Below are positions 53,784 through 62,942 of a stretch of 64,000 bases of DNA, piece by piece. The stretch is from Methylocapsa sp. S129 (GTDB taxonomy: Bacteria; Pseudomonadota; Alphaproteobacteria; Rhizobiales; Beijerinckiaceae), in contig NZ_LMUI01000004.1 in NCBI RefSeq assembly GCF_009765995.1, forward strand, positions 49,187 through 113,186. Reading direction: 5' to 3'. Below the pieces are notes generated by a model. It was not told the origin of the DNA, searched no databases, and saw nothing but the letters and a program-made list of their open reading frames with translations. The first letter of the stretch is position 1, and the number at the start of each line of letters is the position of its first letter. Made by a program: the position numbers and the translations under genes.

Positions 53784-56263
53784 GCTTCGTCGCCGGCGTT
53801 CATCTCCTGCCCTCGACAGGCGAGTTCACTTACGACACGATCTCCCATCGGGGACAACGCCTGACCGGGCCGACGCTGCCGCTCAACAACTTCTTCGCGC
53901 CAGGCGACTCCTACACCGATTACAGCGCCGCGATTGACCAATTGCAGGCGGCGTATCCCGCCTGCACAACCGTTTCTCTGGTCTGCGCGTGGTTTGGCGA
54001 TTCGCTCGACGCGTCGACCTGCCAGATCTACCCTTCGACGACTTACATCGGAGGCAATTTCGAGCAGCTTTCGGGCGGTTCATGGATTTCCGATACGTGG
54101 CGCGTATCCGGACTCACCCAGGCCTCGCCCGGCCTCATCGGGATACCAACGAGCGGCGATTCTTTCATTTACGGCGGCACGCCGTCCGATCCAAGCATCG
54201 TGCGCTGCATTCAGGATTTGAAGGCGCGCGGGTTTCGCGTCATTTTCTATCCCTTCATTTTGATGACATCCGCCGGCCTGCCGTGGCGCGGCAGCATCGC
54301 CTATTCGCCCGATCTCACCAGCGCTGCGACATCAGCGGTCAACGCATTTCTCGGCTCGGCGACGACGAGCGACTTCACGCCGGATGCGGTCAATCTCACC
54401 GTCGCCTATTCCGGGTCACCGACCGATTACACCTACCGCCGCATGATCCTGCATTACGCCTGGCTGTGCACGATCGCCGGCGGCGTCGATCTCTTCATGA
54501 TCGGCTCGGAGCTGCGTGGGCTTGAGACGATTCGCGGTCCCGGCTGGACGAAAGCGGGCGCGACGGACAGTTCCGGCAACGCGACATGGGACTATCCTTT
54601 CGTCGCGGGATTGCGGACGCTCGCCAATGATGTCCGTTCGATTCTCGACAGCCAGGGCCTGACCAAGAACCTGTCGACGCTGAAGAACCTCATCGCCTAT
54701 TCCGCCGATTGGTCGAGCTGGATGGGATATCAGCATCCGAGCGAGGACGGCCAATGGCCGCATCTCGATCAGCTTTTTGCCGACGCCAATATCGATCTCG
54801 TCGGCTTCGACAATTATCTGCCGCTGTCGGACTGGACGACGCAAGGCGGCCTCGATGTCGACAATTGGGACACGCCGGCGTCATCGGGCGCGTGGCCGCC
54901 GACGCCGGCCGCCATGAACGGCCTCGGCCTCTCAGGAGCGCCGACGCTTTATTCCCTGCCCTATCTCAAGACCAATATCGAGGGCGGCGAGAAATTCAAC
55001 TGGTTCTACGACGACGGCGCCAATGACGGCGTCGGCCTCGATCCGCTCGGATCCGACCAGCAGATATCGCGACCCGAAGGCGATAGGCTCACGCAATCGC
55101 GCAATCCCTATTATCCGAACCAGCAATTGCTCGCCAACAAGCAATTCCGGTGGTGGTGGAACAATCTTCATTACGCCATCTATGATGATGGCGATGGAAC
55201 CGGATGGTCGCCGCACGGCCCGCAAACCCAATGGCAGGCGCAATCCAAATCGATCGCCTTTATCGAATATGGCTTCCCGGCGGCTGACAAGGGAACCAAC
55301 CAGCCAAACGTTTTCTACAACCCCGCCTCAAGCGCAAGCTTCACGCCTTATTGGTCGGTCTGGCGAGCGGTCGCCGGCGGTTCCTATCTACCGCTGCGCG
55401 ACGACACGATCGCGTTGCTCGCGCTGCAGGCGCTCTACGAATATTGGAACGTCGACGGACGCAATGAGACGTCAGACGCCGGCGTCCCGATGATCCAGTT
55501 CGCCTTCTCCTGCGTCTGGAACTGGGACGCACGGCCGTTCCCCGCCTTCCCGACCCTCAATAGCGCTTGGGGCGATGCTGGCAATTGGTCGGCGGGCCTG
55601 TGGCTTCCAGGACGCGGGCCGGCAACGCCGCCCTTGCAGCCCTCGGCGCCGCCCTCGCCGGGGACCTATCCGACATTTCCAAATCTGATAACGCTAAGCT
55701 GGTCGAGCGTCACGCGGCCGAAATTCGCGACCGATGTGATCGACCTCGCATCCGGCCGCTCGACGCGCCGCTCGCGTTATGGCGCCGCGCTCTATGACGT
55801 GGAGCTCACCTATGAGGTTCTTCGCTCCGCGGCGCCTTACGCCGAATTGCAGACCATCGCAGGTTTCTTTAGCCAGATGCAAGGACAGGAAACGCCCTTC
55901 TGGCTGGCGCCGCCGGGTCAGTCCAGCATCACTGCCCAGGCGATCGGGACTGGCGACGGCGTGACGAGGACGTTTCCGCTCGTTCGCAGCTTTGGCGGCT
56001 ATAGCGAAACGGTTGCGGGGACGTCGGGGGTCACGGCGGTTTACGAAAACGGGTCACCGGTTTCGTCGGCGCTCTACACAATCACGCCCGGCTACCAGCC
56101 GGCGATCATGTTCGCGACGGCGCCAGCTTTGGGGGTCACGATCTCAGCGGACTTCGGCTTGCTGTGGCTCTGCCGCTTCGCCGACGACGTTCTAGATCTC
56201 GAAGAATTCATGGCGATGCTGTTCGCGCTGCGCGTGGTGAAGTTGCAGACCGTGAGATTTTGA
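53780..56263 (+). CDS. GTA TIM-barrel glycosidase-like tail protein fused to DUF2460-like domain
   Basis: An 827-residue baseplate protein. Residues about 1-610 form the GTA-TIM domain: YPFILMTSAGLPWRG, GVDLFMIGSELRGLETIRG, NIDLVGFDNYLPLSDW, KTNIEGGEKFNWFYDDG, KSIAFIEYGFPAADKGTNQPNVF, the (beta/alpha)8 glycoside-hydrolase-like part of RcGTA g15. After a Pro-rich linker the last 200 residues (FATDVIDLASGRSTRRSRYGA, GDGVTRTFPLVRSFGGYSE, VLDLEEFMAMLFALRVVKL) match DUF2460, the family of the next gene. In RcGTA the TIM domain is part of g15; here it is a separate gene with a duplicated DUF2460. Confidence 0.85.
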   Translation: MSFVAGVHLLPSTGEFTYDTISHRGQRLTGPTLPLNNFFAPGDSYTDYSAAIDQLQAAYPACTTVSLVCAWFGDSLDASTCQIYPSTTYIGGNFEQLSGGSWISDTWRVSGLTQASPGLIGIPTSGDSFIYGGTPSDPSIVRCIQDLKARGFRVIFYPFILMTSAGLPWRGSIAYSPDLTSAATSAVNAFLGSATTSDFTPDAVNLTVAYSGSPTDYTYRRMILHYAWLCTIAGGVDLFMIGSELRGLETIRGPGWTKAGATDSSGNATWDYPFVAGLRTLANDVRSILDSQGLTKNLSTLKNLIAYSADWSSWMGYQHPSEDGQWPHLDQLFADANIDLVGFDNYLPLSDWTTQGGLDVDNWDTPASSGAWPPTPAAMNGLGLSGAPTLYSLPYLKTNIEGGEKFNWFYDDGANDGVGLDPLGSDQQISRPEGDRLTQSRNPYYPNQQLLANKQFRWWWNNLHYAIYDDGDGTGWSPHGPQTQWQAQSKSIAFIEYGFPAADKGTNQPNVFYNPASSASFTPYWSVWRAVAGGSYLPLRDDTIALLALQALYEYWNVDGRNETSDAGVPMIQFAFSCVWNWDARPFPAFPTLNSAWGDAGNWSAGLWLPGRGPATPPLQPSAPPSPGTYPTFPNLITLSWSSVTRPKFATDVIDLASGRSTRRSRYGAALYDVELTYEVLRSAAPYAELQTIAGFFSQMQGQETPFWLAPPGQSSITAQAIGTGDGVTRTFPLVRSFGGYSETVAGTSGVTAVYENGSPVSSALYTITPGYQPAIMFATAPALGVTISADFGLLWLCRFADDVLDLEEFMAMLFALRVVKLQTVRF

Positions 56264-56343
56264 AGGGGATCGACCGGCAATAGGCAGTGGGCCGTTTTCG
56301 ACTGCCCACCGCCTGTTGCCTACTGCCCTGGCGGAGCCGCCCC

Positions 56344-56961
56344 ATGACCACGCCCCCTTCCTTCCCAACGCTTCCAGGCCAAGGCTGGAGCGTTCATAAA
56401 AAGCCGACCTTCTCGACCATTGTCGCCTCGCACGTATCGGGCCGCGAGGTGCGCGATCCGCTCTGGCAATATCCGATCTGGGAATTCGAGCTGACGTTTG
56501 ACGGGCTTGCGTCGGATTCGGCAAGCTGGCCAAGCCTCGGCGCGCAATCGCTGCAAAGCTTGATGGGCCTGTTCCTGCAATGTCAGGGACAATGGGGAAC
56601 GTTTCTTTACGTCGACCCAACCGACAGTGCCGTCATCGATCAAGGCCTTGGGCTGGGCGACGGTTCGACCAAGACTTTCACTATGGCGCACACGCTCGGC
56701 GGTTTCATCGAGCCTGTCGGCTGGGCGACGGCGCTGATCAACGTCAAGGTCAATGGAACGCTTGTTAGTTCCGGCGTCTCCCTGGCGACGCCCAACTCTC
56801 TTGTCTTTACAACCGCGCCGGCGTCGGGGGCGATCGTAACCGCGAGCTTCTCCTACGCGTTCCTGTGCCGCTTTCTCGACGACAGCGAAGACTTCGAGCA
56901 ATTCATGCAGAACCTGTGGGCGATCAAAAGCGTGAAATTCCGCAGTGTCCGGAGCAATTGA
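56344..56961 (+). CDS. DUF2460 family distal tail protein (GTA g12-like)
   Basis: A 205-residue distal tail protein: FPTLPGQGWSVHKKPTFSTIV, QYPIWEFELTFDGLASD, GDGSTKTFTMAHTLGGFIEPV, CRFLDDSEDFEQFMQNLWAIKSVKF. It is a homologue of the last 200 residues of the preceding gene product. The start at 56344 is preferred over 56287, which would translate an intergenic repeat. An AATAGGCAGTGGGC repeat occurs both before (56279) and after (56969) the gene. Confidence 0.85.
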   Translation: MTTPPSFPTLPGQGWSVHKKPTFSTIVASHVSGREVRDPLWQYPIWEFELTFDGLASDSASWPSLGAQSLQSLMGLFLQCQGQWGTFLYVDPTDSAVIDQGLGLGDGSTKTFTMAHTLGGFIEPVGWATALINVKVNGTLVSSGVSLATPNSLVFTTAPASGAIVTASFSYAFLCRFLDDSEDFEQFMQNLWAIKSVKFRSVRSN

Positions 56962-57025
56962 AGAGGGCAATAGGCAGTGGGCAGTGAGGAGTGATTGCCC
57001 CGCGCCTCCTTCACGGAGCAACGCG

Positions 57026-57895
57026 ATGAAAACAGCCAGCACGGCCCTCATTAGTTTCATCAACGCGACGCGCGCGAGCCCCGACGCACCGATCGCCTTC
57101 GCTGATTGCTTCACCTTCACGCTGCCGTCCGGCCTCGCGCTGACTTACACCAATGTCGATCAACCGATCGCCTATAACGGCGCCGTCTTCGCGGCGAATG
57201 GTCCGCTCGTCCAGGGCTTGAAATATCGTTGCGCCGCCGGGCTCGATGTCGACAAGCAGCAGATCGTCATCGCAGCGCGACCGACTGATCTTGTCGCCGG
57301 CGCGATGTTCCTCAACGCCCTGCGCGATGGCGCGTTCGACGGCTGCGTCATCCAGCGCGACCGCGTGTTCATGACCGCGCTCGGTCAGCCGCCTATCGGC
57401 GGCGTCACTTTATTTCATGGGCGCATTTCGACCGTCGACCAGGTCGGGCGCACCAGCGCCAAAATCACGGTGGCGTCCGATCTTATCATTCTCGATATGG
57501 ATATGCCAAAAAACCTCTACGCGGCGACCTGCCTGCATACGCTCTACGATTCTGGCTGCGGAATCATCCGGGGAACCTATGCGACATCGGGAACCGTGGG
57601 AGCGTCTTCAACGGCCTCGCTCATCAATTTCTCCGGCGCGCTGATGGCGCATCAGCAAGGCGCCATTCTCTTCACATCGGGCGCGAACGCCAATGTCCGA
57701 GCGACCGTGAAGCTCGCCGTCGCGGGCGTTTCATTGACCTTGATCTATCCGCTGCCCAGCCCGCCCACGACCGGCGACGCCTTCACCGTCTATCAGGGCT
57801 GCGACCACACGCCGGCGACCTGCAAGGCGCGGTTCAACAACCTCGCCAATTTCCGCGGCTTCCCCTACGTGCCGCCGCCGCAGATTGCTTACTGA
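57026..57895 (+). CDS. DUF2163 (phage BR0599) hub protein, GTA g13-like
   Basis: A 289-residue baseplate hub protein. FADCFTFTLPSGLALTYTNVDQ, LKYRCAAGLDVDKQQIVI, VTLFHGRISTVDQVG, LHTLYDSGCGI, and VYQGCDHTPATCKARFNNLANFRGFPYVP are landmarks of DUF2163/BR0599. The Cys residues of CGI and CDHTPATC are those proposed to hold an Fe-S cluster in RcGTA g13. The start at 57026 has GGAG upstream; a longer frame overlaps the repeat. The last ten bases overlap the TTG-start alternative of the toxin. Confidence 0.88.
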   Translation: MKTASTALISFINATRASPDAPIAFADCFTFTLPSGLALTYTNVDQPIAYNGAVFAANGPLVQGLKYRCAAGLDVDKQQIVIAARPTDLVAGAMFLNALRDGAFDGCVIQRDRVFMTALGQPPIGGVTLFHGRISTVDQVGRTSAKITVASDLIILDMDMPKNLYAATCLHTLYDSGCGIIRGTYATSGTVGASSTASLINFSGALMAHQQGAILFTSGANANVRATVKLAVAGVSLTLIYPLPSPPTTGDAFTVYQGCDHTPATCKARFNNLANFRGFPYVPPPQIAY

Positions 57896-57944
57896 GTCGC
57901 TCACGCCGCTTGGGCGTTTCCGGCCGACTCTCCAACATTTCGGG

Positions 57945-59393
57945 ATGTGCGATGCTCTTCGAGGAATTGCGAAGCAATGGGGCGCGCTTGGCCCGCGCGC
58001 GCCCTTGCACACCGCGCTGAGTTTTGTCGACGATTGGCTGGTGCTCGGCGCCGGGACAAGGCTTGCCTTGGCGAAGCGCAGCGCTCGCGCGCTGGTAAGC
58101 GATTCGGTCGAGGGCGATGACGCACGCATCAGCGCGTTGGTCTGCGCGGCCTACGGACGGCCGCTCGATCCTCGCGCACTTCGCTATATCCACCGTGCGC
58201 TCGTCAAACACAGCGAAGGCGACGCCACGCTGGCCTTGATGCACCTCGCGATGACCGGCCTGTGGCCGTTGAAGGAACCAAGGCAAGCGGCCTATCGGCT
58301 GTTTATGGCCGATCGCTTGATGAAAGCGGGCCTCGTGCCGCGCGATCTGATACGCGCGCTTGGCCAAGATCCTGGCTCGGTCGATCAGCTTGAGCGTCGC
58401 GGCTACGACCCCAACCAACCGTGCGTGCCAGCCGGCAACGGGCGACCGAGTGGTCGTTGGGGCGATGGCTTCGGGGAAGGCGGAGCGCTGCCGGAGTTCG
58501 GTGAGGATCGCAAACCCATCATGCTCGCCACTTCGTCATCGGATATCAGCCCGTTTCTCTACCAAAGTACCAAGCAGACGGCGATGATTCTCATAGCCCT
58601 TTTCGCTGCTCAGCAGGTCGCCAGCCGTATTCTTGATCTGATTTTCGTCCCGCGGCGTTCGCCCTCTGCGATTCTCGAAGGCGAAGTTCCGGATTATCCC
58701 AACATTCGCTATCGCTGGGATGGTTCCGCATAACAGCTCGCAATCCGCGCCAAGATCGGCGATCACTGGACCACCCTGGCCGAGGGATATGGCGACGACG
58801 ACGGGCTCTTTCGCGACCAGAATGGCCAACCATTCGCGCGCGCGACGCGCGGCGGCCTTGTTCTCGACACCGACGCGCTGGGCCTGCCCAGGAAGGGCGG
58901 AAGGTCGCAAGATGATGAGGCGGCGGCCGCCATGGCGGCGGGCGCAGCAGCTAGAGCTGCCGCCAGCGCGACGGCGACCTCGCAAGCGACAACCAAAGAT
59001 CGCCCCAAACTTTGCCCCGCCCCGACTCCGGAAAGCAATGTGGGTTGGTCGGACAATTCGATTGGATACCAACAATACGTCACCGGCCTCCCGCCTGGCC
59101 TAAAGGTCCAGCTCAATGACGTTGATTTTGACGGTTGCCGCGAACCAAAAGGGCCAATGCTTGAGGGAAAGGGCGCATTCGAGAAATTCATGCAGAAAGA
59201 CGAAGAAAAATTCCAGCCGTGGTTTACTGGAGCTGACGATTGGCCCCGCCAATTGGAGGATCAATCTGTCGCCGCCCGCGCCGCTGGGATGAGAGTCGAA
59301 TGGCATGTGCAAGAAAAACGTGTCGCCGACTACATCCGAGGATTGGCTAGCGGTTATGACAACATCACGGTAATATGGGATCCGTGGCCATGA
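57945..59393 (+). pseudogene. polymorphic toxin (shared N-terminal domain + Tox-REase-5) with in-frame TAA
   Basis: A 483-codon frame. Residues 1-150 are the particle-linked domain shared with the toxin at 45822 (APLHTALSFVDDWLVLGAGT, YIHRALVKHSEGDATLALMH, YRLFMADRLMKAGLVPRD), and NPNQPxVPAGNG-type YDPNQPCVPAGNGRPSGRW follows at 154-172. TAA interrupts codon 263 (58731-58733). The frame then continues without further stops to a Tox-REase-5 nuclease: VDFDGCREPKGP, the ExK in MLEGKGAFEKF (about 407-409), and GMRVEWHVQEKRVADYIRGL. The stop at 59393 overlaps the Imm52 start (ATGA). The unread half may be silent, read through, or restarted at 58932. Confidence 0.78.
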
Positions 59394-60151
59394 TTACCAA
59401 AGAATCATATTATTTTGAGCTCCATTGGGGGAACCGACGCGAGACTCCCGAACAATGCGCGATACGATTCGGACGGACGATCGATGAATTGAACGCGCTG
59501 GATGGGGTTTTCGGCCAGTGGAACAAACTGGCAAACACCATCGAAGAAGCGCAAGACCCATTTTGCAAAGTGCCCGCCGATCAGGAGGAGCTGATTGCGG
59601 TCTTTCTGAAGAAGAGACGCCGCTATGACTATCCCCCGGACAAGCTATGGCCGGAAATGGGTTATTCCGTTGGGGCATGGAACGGGATGGACGAACCCTT
59701 CGGTGCTACGATCGCCGTCCACCCGGGAACCTACGACGCTCACATTGCTCGAGCGAATTCGCTAAGACTATATCTCAGCAGCCGCCGGCAGAAAACGAGC
59801 GAGCCTTGGCACGGCAGTGAGTTGGCTAGCATCATGCGGCTGCTCGTCGAGGCATGGGACACGAACGAAGCGAGCGTAGCCTGCGCACGCTATCAGCCGG
59901 ACTCGCCCCAAAACGCAATGGGGAAGGTGCTGTTGCCGCGGCCGGGATGGCTGACCTATCTGGCGCCGTGGCAGCTTCTGAAAGTGACGCCGCCCGAAGG
60001 CATTCACGTTGAAAAGCTTCCACAGGGCGGCGTCATATGCACGATTTGTGAGGAACCGTTTACGATCGACAATCCGCGACACATTGAGCTTGCAGAAGCG
60101 CTGAACCAAGCCATGCGTCCGATCCAGGCGTTTCCTGCCCCCATAGACTAG
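59390..60151 (+). CDS. Imm52-family immunity protein
   Basis: A 253-residue cytosolic protein. YYFELHWGNRRETPEQCAIR, IDELNALDGVFGQWNKL and the central segments follow Imm52, the immunity family that accompanies Tox-REase-5 toxins. The ATG at 59390 overlaps the toxin stop by four bases, so immunity is coupled to toxin translation. A slightly longer start at 59375 is possible. The intact immunity gene beside an interrupted toxin suggests protection is still selected or the interruption is recent. Confidence 0.8.
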   Translation: MITKESYYFELHWGNRRETPEQCAIRFGRTIDELNALDGVFGQWNKLANTIEEAQDPFCKVPADQEELIAVFLKKRRRYDYPPDKLWPEMGYSVGAWNGMDEPFGATIAVHPGTYDAHIARANSLRLYLSSRRQKTSEPWHGSELASIMRLLVEAWDTNEASVACARYQPDSPQNAMGKVLLPRPGWLTYLAPWQLLKVTPPEGIHVEKLPQGGVICTICEEPFTIDNPRHIELAEALNQAMRPIQAFPAPID

Positions 60152-60309
60152 CGTTTTCGGCACCGCTGCAGTAGCTCGGCAACCCGCGGTGGCGCGAATG
60201 AGGATGGGCCCCCCCCGATCGATGCCTCACAGGCATAGTGGCGCCGCGCGCAATGGTGCGCCACCCTCCGCGTCGTTCGCACTTCACTCAATAACGGATC
60301 GAGGCCGCC

Positions 60310-60825
60310 ATGAACGAACCCGCGACTCGCGCCGCCGTCGTCGCGGCCACCCGCTCCTGGATCGGCACGCCATACCACGTCTGCGCCGACGTCAAGGGCG
60401 TAGGCTGCGATTGCGCGATGCTGCTCGTGCGCGTGTTCTGCGATCTCGGCCTTGTGGCGCCCTTCGATCCGCGCCCCTATTCTTCCGACTGGCATCTGCA
60501 TCGCAGCGATGAGGTCTATCTGCGCCTGCTGCTGGAGCGCGCCCATGCCGTCGATTCGCCCGAGCCCGGCGATGTCGTGTTGTTCCGCTATGGGCGCTGT
60601 TTCAGCCACGGCGGCATTGTGTCGAAATCCAGCCCATTGACGATCATTCACGCCTTCGCCGCCGCCGGGATCGTTCTTGAGGAAGAACTCTCGCATAATG
60701 TCGCGATCGCGCATCGTTTGGACAGTGCGAAATTCGCGAGCTATTTCCGGGCGCCGCCTCCGTCGCCCGGTTCCGCGGATGCGCCGCATCCTTCAAACCG
60801 CGCTCCAGCTCTGGCGGGCGCCTGA
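60310..60825 (+). CDS. NlpC/P60 tail peptidase (GTA g14-like)
   Basis: A 171-residue peptidoglycan endopeptidase of the tail tip. The catalytic Cys lies in VGCDCAMLLVR, the His in CFSHGGIVS, and the third polar residue (His) in IIHAFAAAG. ARSWIGTPYHV-like sequence (ATRSWIGTPYHV) at the start is typical of phage NlpC/P60. It cuts the cell wall during DNA entry. The 158 bp before it shows no gene. It overlaps the next gene by one base. Confidence 0.9.
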   Translation: MNEPATRAAVVAATRSWIGTPYHVCADVKGVGCDCAMLLVRVFCDLGLVAPFDPRPYSSDWHLHRSDEVYLRLLLERAHAVDSPEPGDVVLFRYGRCFSHGGIVSKSSPLTIIHAFAAAGIVLEEELSHNVAIAHRLDSAKFASYFRAPPPSPGSADAPHPSNRAPALAGA

Positions 60826-62942
60826 TGGGCTGGTTTCACACAAAGAAGTCGAGTCCGGCGGTCACGCCCGACTATACCGGCCTCCAGCTTCAGACCTCCG
60901 TCAACACGCTGCCTGTCGCGATCGTCTGGGGCGAGTCAAAAATTGCGCCCAATGTCATCTGGTACAGCAACTTTCAGACGCATACACAGACGGAAAACTC
61001 CGGCGGCAAGGGCTTCTTTCGGACCGCCACGACATCGGGCAATACTTATTCCGCCGATCTCATCCTCGCGCTTTGCGAAGGGCCCATCGCCAGCATCGGC
61101 CAAATCTGGAAAGACCAGTCGATCTACACGCTTTCTTCGCTCGGCCTGAGCTTGTTCACCGGAACGACGCCGCAAAGCGTCTGGGGCTATCTCGCGGCGG
61201 CCAATCCGGCGCAGGCGCTCACCTATCAAGGCACCGCCTATGCCTGCGCGGCGAGCTACGCTCTGGGCGACGACGCCAGCATTTCGAATCATAATTTCGA
61301 GGTCCGCGGCATCCTTTACGGAAGCGGGATCAATGGCGTCGACGCCGATCCGGCTGAGGTCATCTCGGATTTTCTGACCAATGCGCAATATGGGCTTGGC
61401 TTCAACGGCGCCGGCATCAATGCGGCGACCCTGTTCGGCGCGTCTGGCGATTCCTCACTGCAGACCTATTGTCGCGCGAGCGGCATTTGTTTCAGCCCGG
61501 CTTTGACCGATCAGGAACAATCCTCCAGCATTCTGGCGCGCTGGCTGCAGATTTGCAATTGCGCGGCGGTGTGGAGCGGCGGGCAGCTCAAGTTCATCCC
61601 CTATGCGGAAGATGCGGTCACGGGTAATGGCTATACGTTCAACCCGGACGTCACGCCGATCTATAGTCTCGCCGACAACGATTTCGTCGACGCCAAGAGC
61701 AATGAGGATCCCGTTCTTGTCTCGCGCGTCGACCCGTTCTCGTTGCCGACGATCCAGCGCATCGAAGTCATGGACCGGACCAACCAATACGGTTCGACTC
61801 CGATCGAGGCGCGCGACCAGTCGCAGATCGAGCTTTATGGGCCGCGCGTCGGCTCGACTGTAACGGCGCATGAGATATGCGACGTGTCTGTTGTCGCGCC
61901 CATCGTCGCGCAGACGATCCTGCAACGCGCGCTCTATGTGCGCGCCAATTTCACGTTCAAATTGTCCTGGGAATATTGCCTGCTCGACCCGATGGACATT
62001 GTCGCGATCACCGACGCCAATCTGGGCCTGTCCAATTATCCCGTGCGCGTCCTTTCGATCGAGGAAGACGACAGCGGAATTCTGACCGTTACGGCGGAGG
62101 AAGTGACGATCGGCGTTTCGACGCCAGCGCTCTATCCTGCTCAAAGCGCGTCCAGCACGATTCCCAATCAGGGCGCGACGCCCGATTCGGTCAATGCGCC
62201 CGTGATCTTCGAGCCGCCGCCCGCGCTGACCGGCGGCGTCCCGCAGCTCTGGGTCGGCGCGTCAGGCGGGGCTTCAGGCGCAGCCGATCCCAATTGGGGC
62301 GGCGCCTTCGTCTGGGCCTCGATCGACAATGTGACATACACCGAGGTCGCGACGATCACGCAACCGATCAAGCAGGGCTTTCTGACATCGGCCCTGCCTT
62401 CGGCGACGGGCTACGGCACGACGAACACGCTGGCGGTCAACCTCGCCGAGAGCGCCGGCGCCCTGGCGAGCACGACGGCCGTTGCGGCGCAACAGGGCGT
62501 GACGCTGGCGTTGGTCGACGATGAATTGCTGGCCTATGCCGCGGCGACGCTTACTGGCGCAAACGCCTACGACCTCACCGGCCTCGCGCGCGGCCTCTAT
62601 GGTTCGACGCCGGCGGCCCATGCGAACGGCGCGACTTTCGCGCGTCTTGACGCTTCAATCGTCAAATACGACCTGCCTTCTGGGTTCATCGGACAAACGC
62701 TGTATCTCAAGCTCCAGGGATTTAACGTATTCGGCGGCGGCGTCCAAGACCTCGCCGCCTGCACGGCCTACGCCTACACCCTCAGCGGGGCCGGCGCATT
62801 GGGGCCGATCGCTTCGAGCCTCGCAGCGGGAACGCCGCTCGATTACGACCTCGTCAGCCACGTCGTCTCGGAGGCGGACGATTTCGGCGATCTGACTTCG
62901 CCCTACGCCACAACCATCGATTTGGGGACCCTTAGCTCATGA
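60825..62942 (+). CDS. tail hub / host-specificity protein (GTA g15-like, without TIM domain)
   Basis: A 705-residue central tail protein. VNTLPVAIVWGESKIAPNVIW, ILALCEGPIASIGQIW, YGLGFNGAGINAATLFG, YCRASGICFSPALTDQE, ILQRALYVRANFTFKLSWEY and LLDPMDIVAITDANLG follow the phage tail hub family (PF13550-like) of RcGTA g15 and lambda gpJ. The C-terminal 200 residues are strand-rich (GFIGQTLYLKLQGFNVFGG) and may bind the fibre. RcGTA g15 contains a TIM domain that here is encoded at 53780. Confidence 0.87.
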   Translation: MGWFHTKKSSPAVTPDYTGLQLQTSVNTLPVAIVWGESKIAPNVIWYSNFQTHTQTENSGGKGFFRTATTSGNTYSADLILALCEGPIASIGQIWKDQSIYTLSSLGLSLFTGTTPQSVWGYLAAANPAQALTYQGTAYACAASYALGDDASISNHNFEVRGILYGSGINGVDADPAEVISDFLTNAQYGLGFNGAGINAATLFGASGDSSLQTYCRASGICFSPALTDQEQSSSILARWLQICNCAAVWSGGQLKFIPYAEDAVTGNGYTFNPDVTPIYSLADNDFVDAKSNEDPVLVSRVDPFSLPTIQRIEVMDRTNQYGSTPIEARDQSQIELYGPRVGSTVTAHEICDVSVVAPIVAQTILQRALYVRANFTFKLSWEYCLLDPMDIVAITDANLGLSNYPVRVLSIEEDDSGILTVTAEEVTIGVSTPALYPAQSASSTIPNQGATPDSVNAPVIFEPPPALTGGVPQLWVGASGGASGAADPNWGGAFVWASIDNVTYTEVATITQPIKQGFLTSALPSATGYGTTNTLAVNLAESAGALASTTAVAAQQGVTLALVDDELLAYAAATLTGANAYDLTGLARGLYGSTPAAHANGATFARLDASIVKYDLPSGFIGQTLYLKLQGFNVFGGGVQDLAACTAYAYTLSGAGALGPIASSLAAGTPLDYDLVSHVVSEADDFGDLTSPYATTIDLGTLSS

